DNA of 12,033 nt from Ophiosphaerella korrae (GCA_028456385.1 JALNQF010000872.1:1-12033); one strand, 5' to 3'; numbered from the stretch's first letter, positions 1 to 7,906 are shown. Translations and numbers: made by a program. The notes: generated by a model not told the origin, from the letters alone.

Positions 1-77
<77 letters not shown>
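1..77. repeat. (TAC)n microsatellite
   Basis: An uninterrupted TAC trinucleotide tract of almost 26 units starts at the window edge, so its true length is unknown. It runs directly into A-rich sequence. The tract contains no CpA; a (CAC)n repeat in which every CpA became TpA would read as (TAC)n, so it may be a RIP-converted CAC repeat. That origin is inference. Confidence 0.95.
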
Positions 78-748
78 AGAAGAAGGAAAAGTATACTAAA
101 AAGACTCTAGTACTATAAATACTCTTACTCTTACTTTCTTATACTTTCTCTTTTAAGAGAGTTATAAGTACTCTTTATAAAGAGCTTTACTTCTACTATA
201 CTTATAGTACGTTAGTAGGCTACTCTAATAGGAGCTACTATAACTCTCTTAGAGAAGAGGTTTAGCGTTATATATACTATACTACTAGTAGCTATAGCTA
301 TATTTCTATATAAGTTAATTTAAAAATTTTACTCTAGCTCTTTATCTAATATTAGTTAACTAACTTATATTATAGCTCTAAGATTACTTACTACGCTACT
401 ATTACTTTTATTACTACCTAAGCCTATAAAGCTTTAGAGAGAGAGCTTAAAGCTCTCTAAAAAACTTTCTATATACTACTTAGTAAAGTTATAAAAGAGA
501 CTCTAAATCTTTAGACTTTTTTACTACTTTTACTTCTACTTCTACTTTAGCTTATACTTATACTTACGCCTACTACTACTACTACTCTTACTTCTACCTA
601 TAATCTTACTACTACTATACTCGCTAAGGCTACTATTATAATAAAGGTAGTTACTACTTTACTAGCTAGAGATACTTAAGCTAAAGAGGCTTTTACGCGT
701 TATTTACGCGTAAAGGCGCTTCTTAGTAAGTTTATTAATCTTATATTT
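78..748. other. Unidentified RIP-mutated flank, likely old repeat
   Basis: This 671 bp stretch left of the outer retrotransposon contains no CpA and no TpG at all, the strongest depletion in the window. I see no intact gene. One plus-strand frame (about 331-745) reads with roughly eight stops in about 136 codons, most of them possible former CAA/CAG/TGG codons. It contains a basic, Lys/Leu-rich stretch and a Thr-rich stretch, but I do not recognise a domain. The outer element's duplicated target TAAAT joins this flank to the sequence after 11328, which is a copia pol end, so part of this stretch could be the 3' end of that copia element. I did not find a convincing LTR boundary here. Confidence 0.5.
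689..717. repeat. Imperfect inverted repeat (hairpin)
   Basis: Arms of 11 bp with one mismatch (GCTTTTACGCG against the complement of CGCGTAAAGGC) surround a 7 bp spacer. The core arms TTTACGCG/CGCGTAAA are perfect. Function unknown. It is 36 bp left of the outer element's target site. Confidence 0.6.
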
Positions 749-753
749 TAAAT
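749..753. repeat. Target-site duplication TAAAT, left copy
   Basis: The five bases TAAAT lie directly before the outer LTR start and recur at 11324-11328 directly after the outer LTR end. Five-base duplications are usual for Ty3/gypsy integrases. Confidence 0.9.
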
Positions 754-780
754 TATAATAGGTCTACTAGAGTTAACTAC

Positions 781-802
781 CTAGTAACCTTTAGGTTATT
801 AG
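781..802. other. U5 hairpin in outer left LTR
   Basis: CTAGTAACCT-TT-AGGTTATTAG forms a stem with about nine Watson-Crick pairs out of ten. In element orientation it lies in the U5 end of the LTR. The same hairpin is at 10910-10931, and shorter related ones are in the inner LTRs. Confidence 0.55.
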
Positions 803-854
803 TAAATTAAAAAGTAATAATAAAAGCTTATATAGTAATTAGTAATAACTATAA

Positions 855-859
855 ATAAT
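855..859. repeat. Target-site duplication ATAAT, left copy
   Basis: ATAAT precedes the inner element and is repeated at 7907-7911. Removing the insert and one copy restores the uninterrupted outer LTR order (ACTATAAATAATAGTT), as seen at 10979-10993. This proves nested insertion rather than chance adjacency. Confidence 0.95.
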
Positions 860-897
860 TATAATAGGGTAAGGTATTAATTACTAGGGTTAACTTC

Positions 898-917
898 CTA
901 GTATCCTAAGGTGTTAG
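898..917. other. U5 hairpin in inner left LTR
   Basis: CTAGTATCCTAAGGTGTTAG can fold with an eight-pair stem that includes G-U pairs. It occupies the place of the longer hairpin in the outer LTRs but has a different arm sequence. The loop region and spacing from the LTR end are similar. Confidence 0.4.
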
Positions 918-1086
918 TAGATTATAAGTTAATAGTAAAAGCTTAGGTTGTAATCTATAATAACTTATAAATAATAGAAGATATTTTACAACTATCTTAT
1001 ATTAGCGTTCTATAGTTAAAAGATTAAATTACTAATACTATCCTAATAATGCGTATCCTACTAACTATATACCTATATTTCTTAGC

Positions 1087-1194
1087 TAGCTTTGTACTTT
1101 GTATTTACTAAGATCGCGAATTATAAATTTATTACGTGCTTAGCTTTATACTTTATATTTACTAAGATTGTAAATTATAAATCTATTACGTATC
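1087..1194. repeat. 54 bp tandem duplication inside inner left LTR
   Basis: Two 54 bp units (1087-1140, 1141-1194) both begin TAGCTTT and end near ATTACGT. The same duplication with the same period occurs at 7684-7791, 8024-8131 and 11101-11208, so it existed before the two elements diverged. It may hold repeated promoter or enhancer sequence, but no known factor site is recognised. Confidence 0.85.
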
Positions 1195-1309
1195 TCTATT
1201 ATAGTTAGTCTCCTAACCTAGTTTATCTCCCTAGGAGTTATACGTGTTGTTATTATTTGTAGTAGAGCTTATTAGTTTAAATTAGCTTTTCCTTATTATA
1301 GCTATAACA

Positions 1310-1323
1310 CTATTCTCCTCTCT
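1310..1323 (-). other. Polypurine tract, inner element
   Basis: On the minus strand AGAGAGGAGAATAG ends exactly at the 3' LTR boundary. Such a tract primes plus-strand DNA synthesis, and its place here fixes the element's orientation. The outer element has AGAGAGGGGAATAG at the same place (8247-8260). Confidence 0.85.
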
Positions 1324-1327
1324 AGAT

Positions 1328-1994
1328 AGGTTCTTATTTCTCTATCTTAGGCCTAAGGTTATTAGTCTAGTTTCTTTATTTGTTTCTAGTTCTTTATTAT
1401 TCTCTATATCTTCGCGTTCTAATCGTAACAAACTTCTTCTTATTACTTATATTACTTATAATAGGGTTAAAATATTTCTTTGTACCTATTATACTTAATT
1501 AAAACTTACTTACTTTATATCTGTAAAGGATAGTAAACACTACAATAAGTATATTATAGCTAATATTTAATATAAGTATATACTATCTAGTATTTCTCTT
1601 GTAGAGTGTAAGTACTTAATTTCTATATAGTCTCTTCCTACTAAGTTATATAGGGCGAGCCGTTAACTAAGCTTAAGAGATACTATTGTTATAGCTCGTA
1701 AAAGCTAAAGCTAAGCGTAAGCTAACTCTTTATAAGCTAGTAGATCTTTATTCTTACGTTAAGCGTCTTTATAAAATAAAGGCTTATAATAACGCTAAAT
1801 TATCTAAATAGTCTCGTGCCTTAAAAGCTAAGATAGACCTTAAGAATATAGTTTAGGCTGCTCTAGTTCCTATTATATTAGATATTCCTAACACCTCCCT
1901 ATTTAGCGCTAGTAGTATTAATTTTCTTAGTTCGCTACAAGGCGTTCTAGAAGGTTTTAACTTTAGAACTCCTCTAGTTTCTTAAGGTAATTAA
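1328..1994 (+). pseudogene. Antisense ORF with Zn2Cys6-spaced motif (inner copy)
   Basis: This is a reading frame on the strand opposite gag-pol, between the chromodomain and the 3' LTR. The N-terminal part is open without stops from 1286 to 1495. Codons at 1481, 1490, 1511, 1541, 1550 and 1571 are Cys (kept), Tyr, Tyr, Tyr, Tyr, Tyr, each TAY derivable from TGY. They give CX2CX6CX9CX2CX6C, the spacing of fungal Zn(II)2Cys6 clusters. After about 1704 the readable frame moves by +1. It then runs as a Lys/Arg-rich, helix-like stretch and a Ser/Phe/Gly-containing tail ending ...VS*GN* at 1994, the first stop probably a former CAA. The end overlaps the end of pol (about 1957-1965 on the minus strand) tail to tail. 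The true start is lost. The C-terminal style resembles hypothetical proteins I recall from fungal repeats; that link is from memory and unverified. A role as DNA-binding regulator or targeting factor is inference. Confidence 0.7.
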
Positions 1995-2130
1995 GGTTAT
2001 CCTCTAGTTCCTATATTTTCTTCTATAGTTGTCCTTTTTTATCTATACCTATCTATTCTACTAAGTAGTAGTTCCTACTATTACAGAACTAGTATACTAG
2101 GATTTTCTTAACTTCCTATTCTTCTTATTC
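1957..2130 (-). pseudogene. Chromodomain at pol C-terminus (inner)
   Basis: About 2001-2125 reads as a RIP-damaged chromodomain: E-x-E-V-x-K-I-L, then R-N-Y-Y-L-V-E, a stop where Trp is expected, then I-G and a Leu-Glu-Asp end. Chromodomains at the integrase C-terminus define chromoviruses and bind methylated histone H3, steering insertion to heterochromatin. That fits an element found nested in silenced repeats. The frame continues to possible stops at 1963-1965 or 1957-1959, where it overlaps the end of the opposite-strand reading frame. Confidence 0.82.
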
Positions 2131-2149
2131 TCTGTACGTGTCTACTTCG

Positions 2150-3215
2150 TACACTAGTAGTTCTACTTCTTATAGTACTTGTTCTAGTAAAGCTATATAG
2201 AATATTAGGTATATCTTTATCTTATTTAGTAGCTTTAACTTAAATATAACTAGTGTAACTTCTTTCTTTACTTTATATAGTCCTATCTTAACGTAGTCTA
2301 GTTTTAAACTTAGTTATTTACTCTTAATATTCTTTTGTACTAACTATACTTTTTCTCTCTTTCTAAATTAAGGTCTCTTTTTATATTTTCTATTATAGTA
2401 CTTTACTATTTAGTTATACAAGAACTCTACGTCTTATCTTAGTTAATTATATATATCTTTAAGTCTATTAGTAAAGTTTTCTCCTCTTAGAGACTAAAAT
2501 ATTTAGTTTCTTAGTATCTAGTATATATTAGGCTTAAATCTATAGTTTATAAAGAAGAGTAATACTTTTATTACTATATTCTTTGCGCTATTATATACTA
2601 ACTATACTATAAGTAGTAACTATACCTAATTGTTCTAGTTATAATTAAAGTAGCATCTTAAGTATTGTTCTACTATCTAATTTATTTATTCTAACTATCT
2701 ATCTATTTATAAGTAATATACTATAGATATTACGTGTCTTATTCCTAATTATACTATTATCGTTTCCTATAGTTTTAATATAAATTGTACGTCTCTATCT
2801 ATAATAATCTTATCTAGTAGTCTATATTAACTAATTATAGTTCCTAGAACCTAGTATATAGTAACTTCTATCCTACTTTTCTCTTTATATAGTCTAAAGT
2901 ATAAGTACTTTATAAGTTTATCTACTATTGTTAAGATTCTATTATACTTAACTCCTAATATTAGATCCTTAGACTTAGGTAGCTTCGTAATAAAGTCTAT
3001 TATAATAACTCCCTATAGTCGTTCTAGTACTTCTACTAGTTGTAATATTCTATATAGTACGTATCTATTATATTTATTCCTTTAACATTCTATATAGTCT
3101 TGTAGTACCTTTATTACTAATTATCTTGCTTTTAGAATATAGTAGTCTCGTAGTAGTCTATCTAATATTTTCTTAATACCTTAGTAACTATATACTAGTA
3201 ATTTATAGAATTGTT
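2150..3215 (-). pseudogene. Integrase of inner element (RIP relic)
   Basis: The zinc-binding region is at about 3060-3215. The expected His pair now reads Tyr, the first Cys of the CX2C pair reads Tyr, and the second is retained as TGT near 3084-3086. The catalytic core follows: I-I-D-F-I-T-K-L-P at 2977-3006 (first Asp kept, 2995-2997), D-R-D-V-Q-F at 2782-2808 (second Asp kept), and a Glu in the region ending in E-Q-Y-L-R-C-Y (about 2689-2691). The DDE triad may thus survive, but stops interrupt the frame, mostly at former Gln or Trp codons. A C-terminal module (about 2240-2370) with K-L-D-Y-V-K-I-G resembles the GPY/F-type region and leads into the chromodomain. Confidence 0.88.
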
Positions 3216-3539
3216 GTATAAATTCTCTCTAAATTTTTCTTAAAATATATATTCTTCTATAAGCTTATACAAATCCTTCTTAGATTTCTAGTTTCTCTAT
3301 TTCTTTAGATACTTCTTCTATTATTTTCTAAATCTATTTATTTAGCTCGCTACTCTTCCTTTTAAGTGTTGTAGCTATTTTATGTATATTTAGGACTAAG
3401 TATCTTTCTTCGTTCTTAACTAGAACTATACTAGTAGCGCTTACTTCTTCTTGTAAGTCTAGCCTTCTACTAAGGGCGTCTATAAACTAATTATCTTTCC
3501 CTTTTATATATATAATTTCTATATTAAACGTTAATAAGT

Positions 3540-3890
3540 ATTCCTACTATCTTATATAGTATTATAACAATTCTTTATTTATTATAAATCCTATAAGATT
3601 CTTGTAGTCTATATAGACCTTTATCTAATATTTCGCTCCTTATAAGTATACTCTCTATTACTTAAATACTTTATAGATTACTAGTATTTCTTTATTATAG
3701 ATTAGGTAGTTAAGTTCTACTATCTTTATTTTCTTAGAGAAGTACTTAACTAAGTATTCCTTTTTAGTCTCTAGGTCTTCCTATATTAGTACTATTCTAT
3801 AGACTAAGTTAGATATATCTATCTTTACTATTGCAAGTAAGTCTAGGTTATATATTCTAATAACTAGATTTTCTATAAACTTCTTCTTAA
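3540..3890 (-). pseudogene. RNase H of inner element (RIP relic)
   Basis: The Ty3-type RNase H domain that degrades the RNA strand during reverse transcription is readable: V-K-I-D-I-S-N (first catalytic Asp kept, 3817-3825), Y-F-S-K-K, then Y-N-K-E-I-L, where the usual Y-D-K-E has Asp changed to Asn (GAT to AAT), and Y-I-D-Y-K-N-L, where the usual D-H has His changed to Tyr. Tandem stops lie at expected Glu-Trp positions. It is in frame with RT, directly downstream. Confidence 0.85.
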
Positions 3891-4710
3891 TCTTCTTAAA
3901 TACCTTATCGCATTCTTTTATCTATTTAAATAGCACGTCTTTTTTTATAAGTCTTATTATTAGTTCTATATCTTTAAACTATCCTATTATTAACTTTCTA
4001 CAAAAGTTAGCTAGCCTATAAAATTGTTATACCTCTTTTAGGTTTCTTAGTGTTAGCTATTTGTTAATTAACTTAATTTTTTCTAGATTAATCTTAATCT
4101 TTCCTAGTTCTATAATAAACCCTAGGAAATCTATTTCCTTTATATAGAACTCGTATTTTCTTATTATAAAAAATATTTTAGCTTTTACTAGTTTCTCTAG
4201 TACTTTGTATATATATTATATATATTCTTCTTCTATTTCTAAGAATATAAGGATATTGTCTAAGTATATAAATATAAATATATCTAAGTACTCTCTTAGT
4301 ACTATATTAATCCTTTCTTAGAATACTACTAGTGCGTTTATTAAGCTAAATAGTATAACTAAATATTTATATAATCTCTATTATATTCTAAATACTATTT
4401 TCTATTTATCGCCTTCTTTAATTCTAATTTAGTAGTAGGCGTTCTAGATATCTAACTTTATAAAGATTGTTACTTTCTATAGTTTATCTTATATTACGTC
4501 TATTCTTAGTAAGGAGTATTAGTTCTTGTTTATAACTACGTTAGTTTTTCTAAAGTCTACGCAAAGTCTTTTATTACTTATTCCTTTCTTATCTATAAAG
4601 ATAAGTCTATAAGCTACTAAAGATTTAGATTCTTTTATCTATCCTTTTTTTATTACGTTTTAAATAAATACTTATTTAATCTTTAATTCTTCTTCTATTT
4701 TCTAGTAGAC
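3890..4710 (-). pseudogene. Reverse transcriptase of inner element (RIP relic)
   Basis: Motifs in order: S-K-S-L-V-A-Y near 4625, L-C-V-D-F-R-K-T-N near 4550-4575, T-I-F-I-K-L-D-I with the first catalytic Asp kept (4450-4452), N-A-Y-Y-stop-I-R-I (His and Gln altered), and Y-L-D-N at 4255-4266. In the last, the family YLDD box has its second Asp changed to Asn by a TpG-to-TpA change. F-L-G-F-I-I near 4115-4130 marks the thumb side. The frame is unshifted but has stops at former Gln, Arg and Trp codons. The order and motifs are those of Ty3/gypsy (chromovirus) RT. Confidence 0.93.
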
Positions 4711-5049
4711 TAGGCTCTACCCTACGTCTTTTCCTTCTTCTATTTCTATCGCTAAGTCCTATAGTTAATATTCTAGAAGGTAATCTTTAGGTTCTATAAG
4801 CTATTCTTCCTATTTTTTATATTCTTCTAGGAATTCTCCCTTATAGGTATTCTTATAAGCTTTTAACGTATCTATTCTATAGTAGTTAATCTTCCCTATT
4901 CTCTAATTAATATATAAGTTAGTTATTTATAACTATAGTATACCTAATATTATATCTTATTTGTTATTAATTGTTGTTATATCTATAACTATATTCTTAA
5001 TTTCTAGTCCTTCTAACCTTAGTATTAAAAGTACTATCTTAAACTATAT

Positions 5050-5235
5050 AGGTTCTTAGAATAGTTTTCCTTTAATTATACTTAGTTATTAAGAGTATTT
5101 CTTTATTATATACTTTATTCCCTATATTTCTACAAACTTTTTTAATATAAAGTTTCTCGTAGCTCTACTATTAATTATTAATCGTACTTTCTTTCTTTAG
5201 TATATACCTATTTTCGTAATGTATAGGCCTCCTAT
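5050..5235 (-). pseudogene. Aspartic protease of inner element (RIP relic)
   Basis: On the minus strand 5158-5175 reads I-N-S-R-A-T where the retroviral-type protease active site is usually (I/L)-D-S-G-A-T. Both differences are TpG-to-TpA changes (GAT to AAT, GGA to AGA). It is followed by N-F-I-x-K-K-F-V and G-I-K, typical of Ty3/gypsy proteases. The catalytic Asp is lost, so the polyprotein could not be processed. It lies between gag and RT in the same frame. Confidence 0.8.
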
Positions 5236-6340
5236 ACCTTCTAGTTTTTCTTACTTAGGTAACTTTATAAATTGTCTATCTTTCTAGAGCTATAGGCCTA
5301 CTTTAAGTTTATATTCTTTGTATTTTAAATACTTGTCGTATATATATTTATACTATAGTCCTCCTTAGACGCATTTCTTAGATAGTTTTAGGCTAAGTCT
5401 TACTACTATATATCTATCTTCTAGGATTATTTCCTATCCTTAGATATCTTCTACTAGAATTACTCTTGTATAGTTATAGCCTCTTCTCTTTATAGGCTAT
5501 ACGTTATTATTTGCTTTAGGGTTCTTATATATAATATAATTCTTATCTAGGTATAATATCTATAATACTTTAAAGTATACTAGATGTTTTAGATCTATTA
5601 TTTTATTATCCCCTTCCTAGTATTTGCTTTTACTAAGTATGTCTATTATTAGGATATAGTACGCTACTAGTACTCTTAGTATATAGGCTTTATTAATCTA
5701 TTATATCTTTCTTATAAAGTATTACTATTCTTTTTATATAAGTATTCTTCTTACTATAACTATATATTACTTTATCTATTCTTAAAATAGTATAAACTTT
5801 ATTTCTTTAGGATTACGTTCTTTTTAGTCTTTGTACGCTTCCTCTATACTTATAACTAGTAAGTATTTTTAAACGAACTTCTATTCTTTATTTTGTTCCT
5901 CTATATCTATAGTTGTACAGCTATTATAGCTATATATTATTAGCTAGGTATATTCTATACTTCTTATACTAACCTATCTCTTACTTCCTTATAGTTCTTT
6001 AGAGGTAGTCGTAGTAGTCTCTTTATCTAGTACTAGTCTGTTAGCCTAGATTAATAGTACTAAGGGCTCTTCCCTTTCTAGATCTTCTACTAGTAGGTCT
6101 ATTACTTAGGCTATTTCTTCTAGCTAAGCTTTTATTCTACTTTCTTTTATTATAGCTACTCTATATCTCTATTTCTATAGGAACTATACTACTCCCTATT
6201 TACTAGAAAGATATATATAGTAGTTATTATTATAACAAAAGGTCTAGTAGAGTATTATATATTATACCTCTTTACTCTTAGCTACTTTCTTTTAAAGTTT
6301 AGCCTATACTTATAGTACTTCCTTCTTCTTTTTAGTTGTC
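5236..6340 (-). other. Gag-pol linker region, no domain recognised
   Basis: This 1.1 kb stretch continues the gag-pol frame between the zinc knuckles and protease. It is interrupted by many stops. I see no recognisable motif on either strand. In single-ORF chromoviruses this place usually holds the gag C-terminus and the protease N-terminal region. Confidence 0.5.
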
Positions 6341-7430
6341 TTTAACTAGGTTTCTTTCTTTAAGTCTTTATTTTTATAGTCTTTTATAAAGTATCCTAGT
6401 TTCCTATATTTATAGTATACTATATCCTTTTTCTTCTTTAATTAGTAGTTTTTCGCGTAGTAGCCTAGTTTACTATAATTAAAGTACGTAAAGTCTTTAC
6501 TCTTCTTTTTCTTTTTATCTTTATTTACGTTAAGGACTATAAAGTCTCCCTTATTGTAATTCTAGGTATAACCTCTATATTTATTTTTCTTCTATTCTTA
6601 AAGATTATTGTTAATTTATATTACCTATTACTTTAAGGCTTCTAGTGTCCTTAGTTTCTCTATATATATTATCTTGTATTAGATTTTTAAGTTAAGTCCT
6701 TGTTTAAATTATAATATTAAAGCTAACTCGTTCTATTCTATATTCTGCGATAGTTATTTAAATTATAATATATACTTAGGAATACTCTAACTTTATATAA
6801 GCTTTTCTAGCTATTCTTTAGCTTATTAGGTAATATCTATGTCTCTAAACGCTACTCTTATTTGTTTAGTAAAGTATTTGTAACTTCTAAAGATAGCTCT
6901 AGTTTTATCTTTCTAGGTTATTAGAGAGTATATTGTATAATCTATCTAGTAAAGTTTATACTATTTTATTACGTCTTCTTTAAAGTATAATCTAATATAT
7001 ATTACTTTTTTTTCTTCTATGTTAAAGTATAGTACTTGTACGTCTATCTAGAGTTATACTAAGGCGATAAAAGGTCTTAGTTTCTCTCTTATTCTATTAA
7101 ACTTTTTAAAGACAGGTATCTTTAGTAGTTTCTTTGTCGCGGTTATTACTAGGCGTTGTATAATTAGTTCTATTTAATTCTATCCTTTAATAATAGCCTT
7201 AATTTATACTTTGTTTTACTTTATATAATCTTAAAGCTCCTTGTTTTATATTTCTAAGGCGTTAATTACTATCTTTATATCTTCTTTATCTAAGATCAAG
7301 TTATTAATTCTTTCCTTAATTATTTCCTATATAGTACTATTAAACTTATAACTACTCTTAGGGGCTTTACTTATTTTAGTTAAACTTTCTACTATTGTGT
7401 TAGCTAGACTGTGCGCTACTTACGCTTTAC
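6341..7430 (-). pseudogene. Gag of inner element with two CCHC knuckles (RIP relic)
   Basis: The capsid/nucleocapsid protein is readable downstream of the right (5') LTR. At about 7115-6760 a retrotransposon gag domain shows: R-E-K-L-R-P-F-I-A, Y-F-x-x-E-x-K-x-I-Y, F-K-E-D-V-I-K-stop-Y (stop at the usual Trp), and R-A-I-F-x-S-Y-K-Y-F. Two nucleic-acid-binding knuckles follow at 6445-6486 and 6376-6417. Each keeps exact CX2CX4HX4C spacing, but all six Cys and both His read Tyr (TGY or CAY to TAY). No start codon is assignable; ATG would read ATA after RIP. The frame is common with pol. Confidence 0.9.
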
Positions 7431-7442
7431 TTCTCGCAATAA

Positions 7443-7456
7443 CTAAATTAGTAAGG
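7443..7456 (-). other. Putative primer-binding region, inner element
   Basis: On the minus strand CCTTACTAATTTAG immediately follows the 5' LTR and is identical at 10869-10882 in the outer element. It does not start with the TGG expected for a tRNA 3' CCA end. Priming may be unusual, or TGG may lie about 10 nt further in as TAG. Which applies cannot be decided here. Confidence 0.35.
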
Positions 7457-7906
7457 TGTAATAGGGCGGGGTATTAATTACTAGAGTTAACTTCCTAGTA
7501 TCCTAAGGTATTAGTAGATTATAAGTTAATAGTAAAAGCTTAGGTTGTAATCTACAATAACTTATAAACAATAGAAGATATTTTATAACTATCTTGTATT
7601 AGCGTTCTATAGTTAAAGGATTAAATTACTAATACTATCCTAATAATACGTATCCTACTAACTATATACCTATATTTCTTAGCTAGCTTTGTGCTTTGTG
7701 TTTACTAAGATTATAAATTACAAATTTATTACGTACTTAGCTTTGTACTTTGTGTTTACTAAGATCGCAAATCGCGAATCTATTACGTATCCCTATTGTA
7801 GTTAGTCTCTTAACCTAGTTCGTCTCCCTAGGGGTTATACGTATTGTTATTATTCGTAGTAGGGCTTATTAGTTTAAATTAGCTTTCCCTTATTATAGCT
7901 ATAACA
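7457..7906 (-). repeat. Inner right (5') LTR, 450 bp
   Basis: It has canonical ends TG (7457) and CA (7906). It is exactly the length of its partner at 860-1309 and differs only by transitions. It holds about 16 CpA/TpG against about 12 in the partner. It contains the 54 bp tandem duplication at 7684-7791. In element orientation it carries the promoter. Confidence 0.95.
7684..7791. repeat. 54 bp tandem duplication inside inner right LTR
   Basis: Two units begin at 7684 and 7738, the same period as in the other three LTRs. The second unit retains more CpG (ATCGCAAATCGCG) than its counterpart in the left LTR, where these bases read T and A. Confidence 0.85.

Larger units (their letters stand above)
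754..859 (-). repeat. Outer left (3') LTR, first fragment
   Basis: This 106 bp piece aligns with the start of the intact LTR at 10883. It begins TATAATAGG, a TG end altered to TA. The inner element interrupts it after ATAAT (855-859) and it resumes at 7912. Its 10-bp-arm hairpin at 781-802 is described separately. Confidence 0.92.
860..1309 (-). repeat. Inner left (3') LTR, 450 bp
   Basis: It starts TATAATAGGG (TG altered to TA) and ends TATAACA, pairing with the LTR at 7457-7906. By hand I count about 39 differences between the two copies, all transitions and no indels (about 91% identity). It contains a 54 bp tandem duplication at 1087-1194 and a U5 hairpin at 898-917. In element orientation this is the 3' LTR, because the polypurine tract is at 1310-1323. 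Confidence 0.95.
860..7906 (-). mobile_element. Inner full-length chromovirus (Ty3/gypsy), RIP-inactivated
   Basis: A 7,047 bp LTR retrotransposon with two 450 bp LTRs is inserted in the outer element's left LTR. Reading the minus strand, the order is 5' LTR, gag, protease, RT, RNase H, integrase, chromodomain, then an opposite-strand reading frame, polypurine tract and 3' LTR. Codon anchors checked in gag (7116, 6486, 6417), protease (5175), RT (4266), RNase H (3825), integrase (3006, 2808) and chromodomain (2298, 2004) are all in the same frame. It was therefore a single gag-pol reading frame of about 1,800 codons with no net frame change, yet it holds dozens of stops. Inactivation is by point transitions only. 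It retains more CpA/TpG than its surroundings, which fits the youngest insertion. Confidence 0.95.

Noticed and set aside
1..77. Telomeric repeat
   Set aside because: The unit is TAC; the common fungal telomere unit is TTAGGG, and no such array is seen.
335..352. LTR end of a copia element (TTATCTAATA resembles the reverse of the solo LTR start)
   Set aside because: Only about ten bases agree in AT-rich sequence. There is no polypurine tract beside it and no second end or duplication.
1087..1194. CRISPR-like or satellite array
   Set aside because: There are only two adjoining units without spacers, repeated because it is part of an LTR present four times.
1310..7456. Short open frames on either strand within the inner element as genes
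   Set aside because: They are short gaps between RIP stops. Apart from the gag-pol frame and the one plus-strand frame at its 3' end, none is shared between copies or shows motifs.
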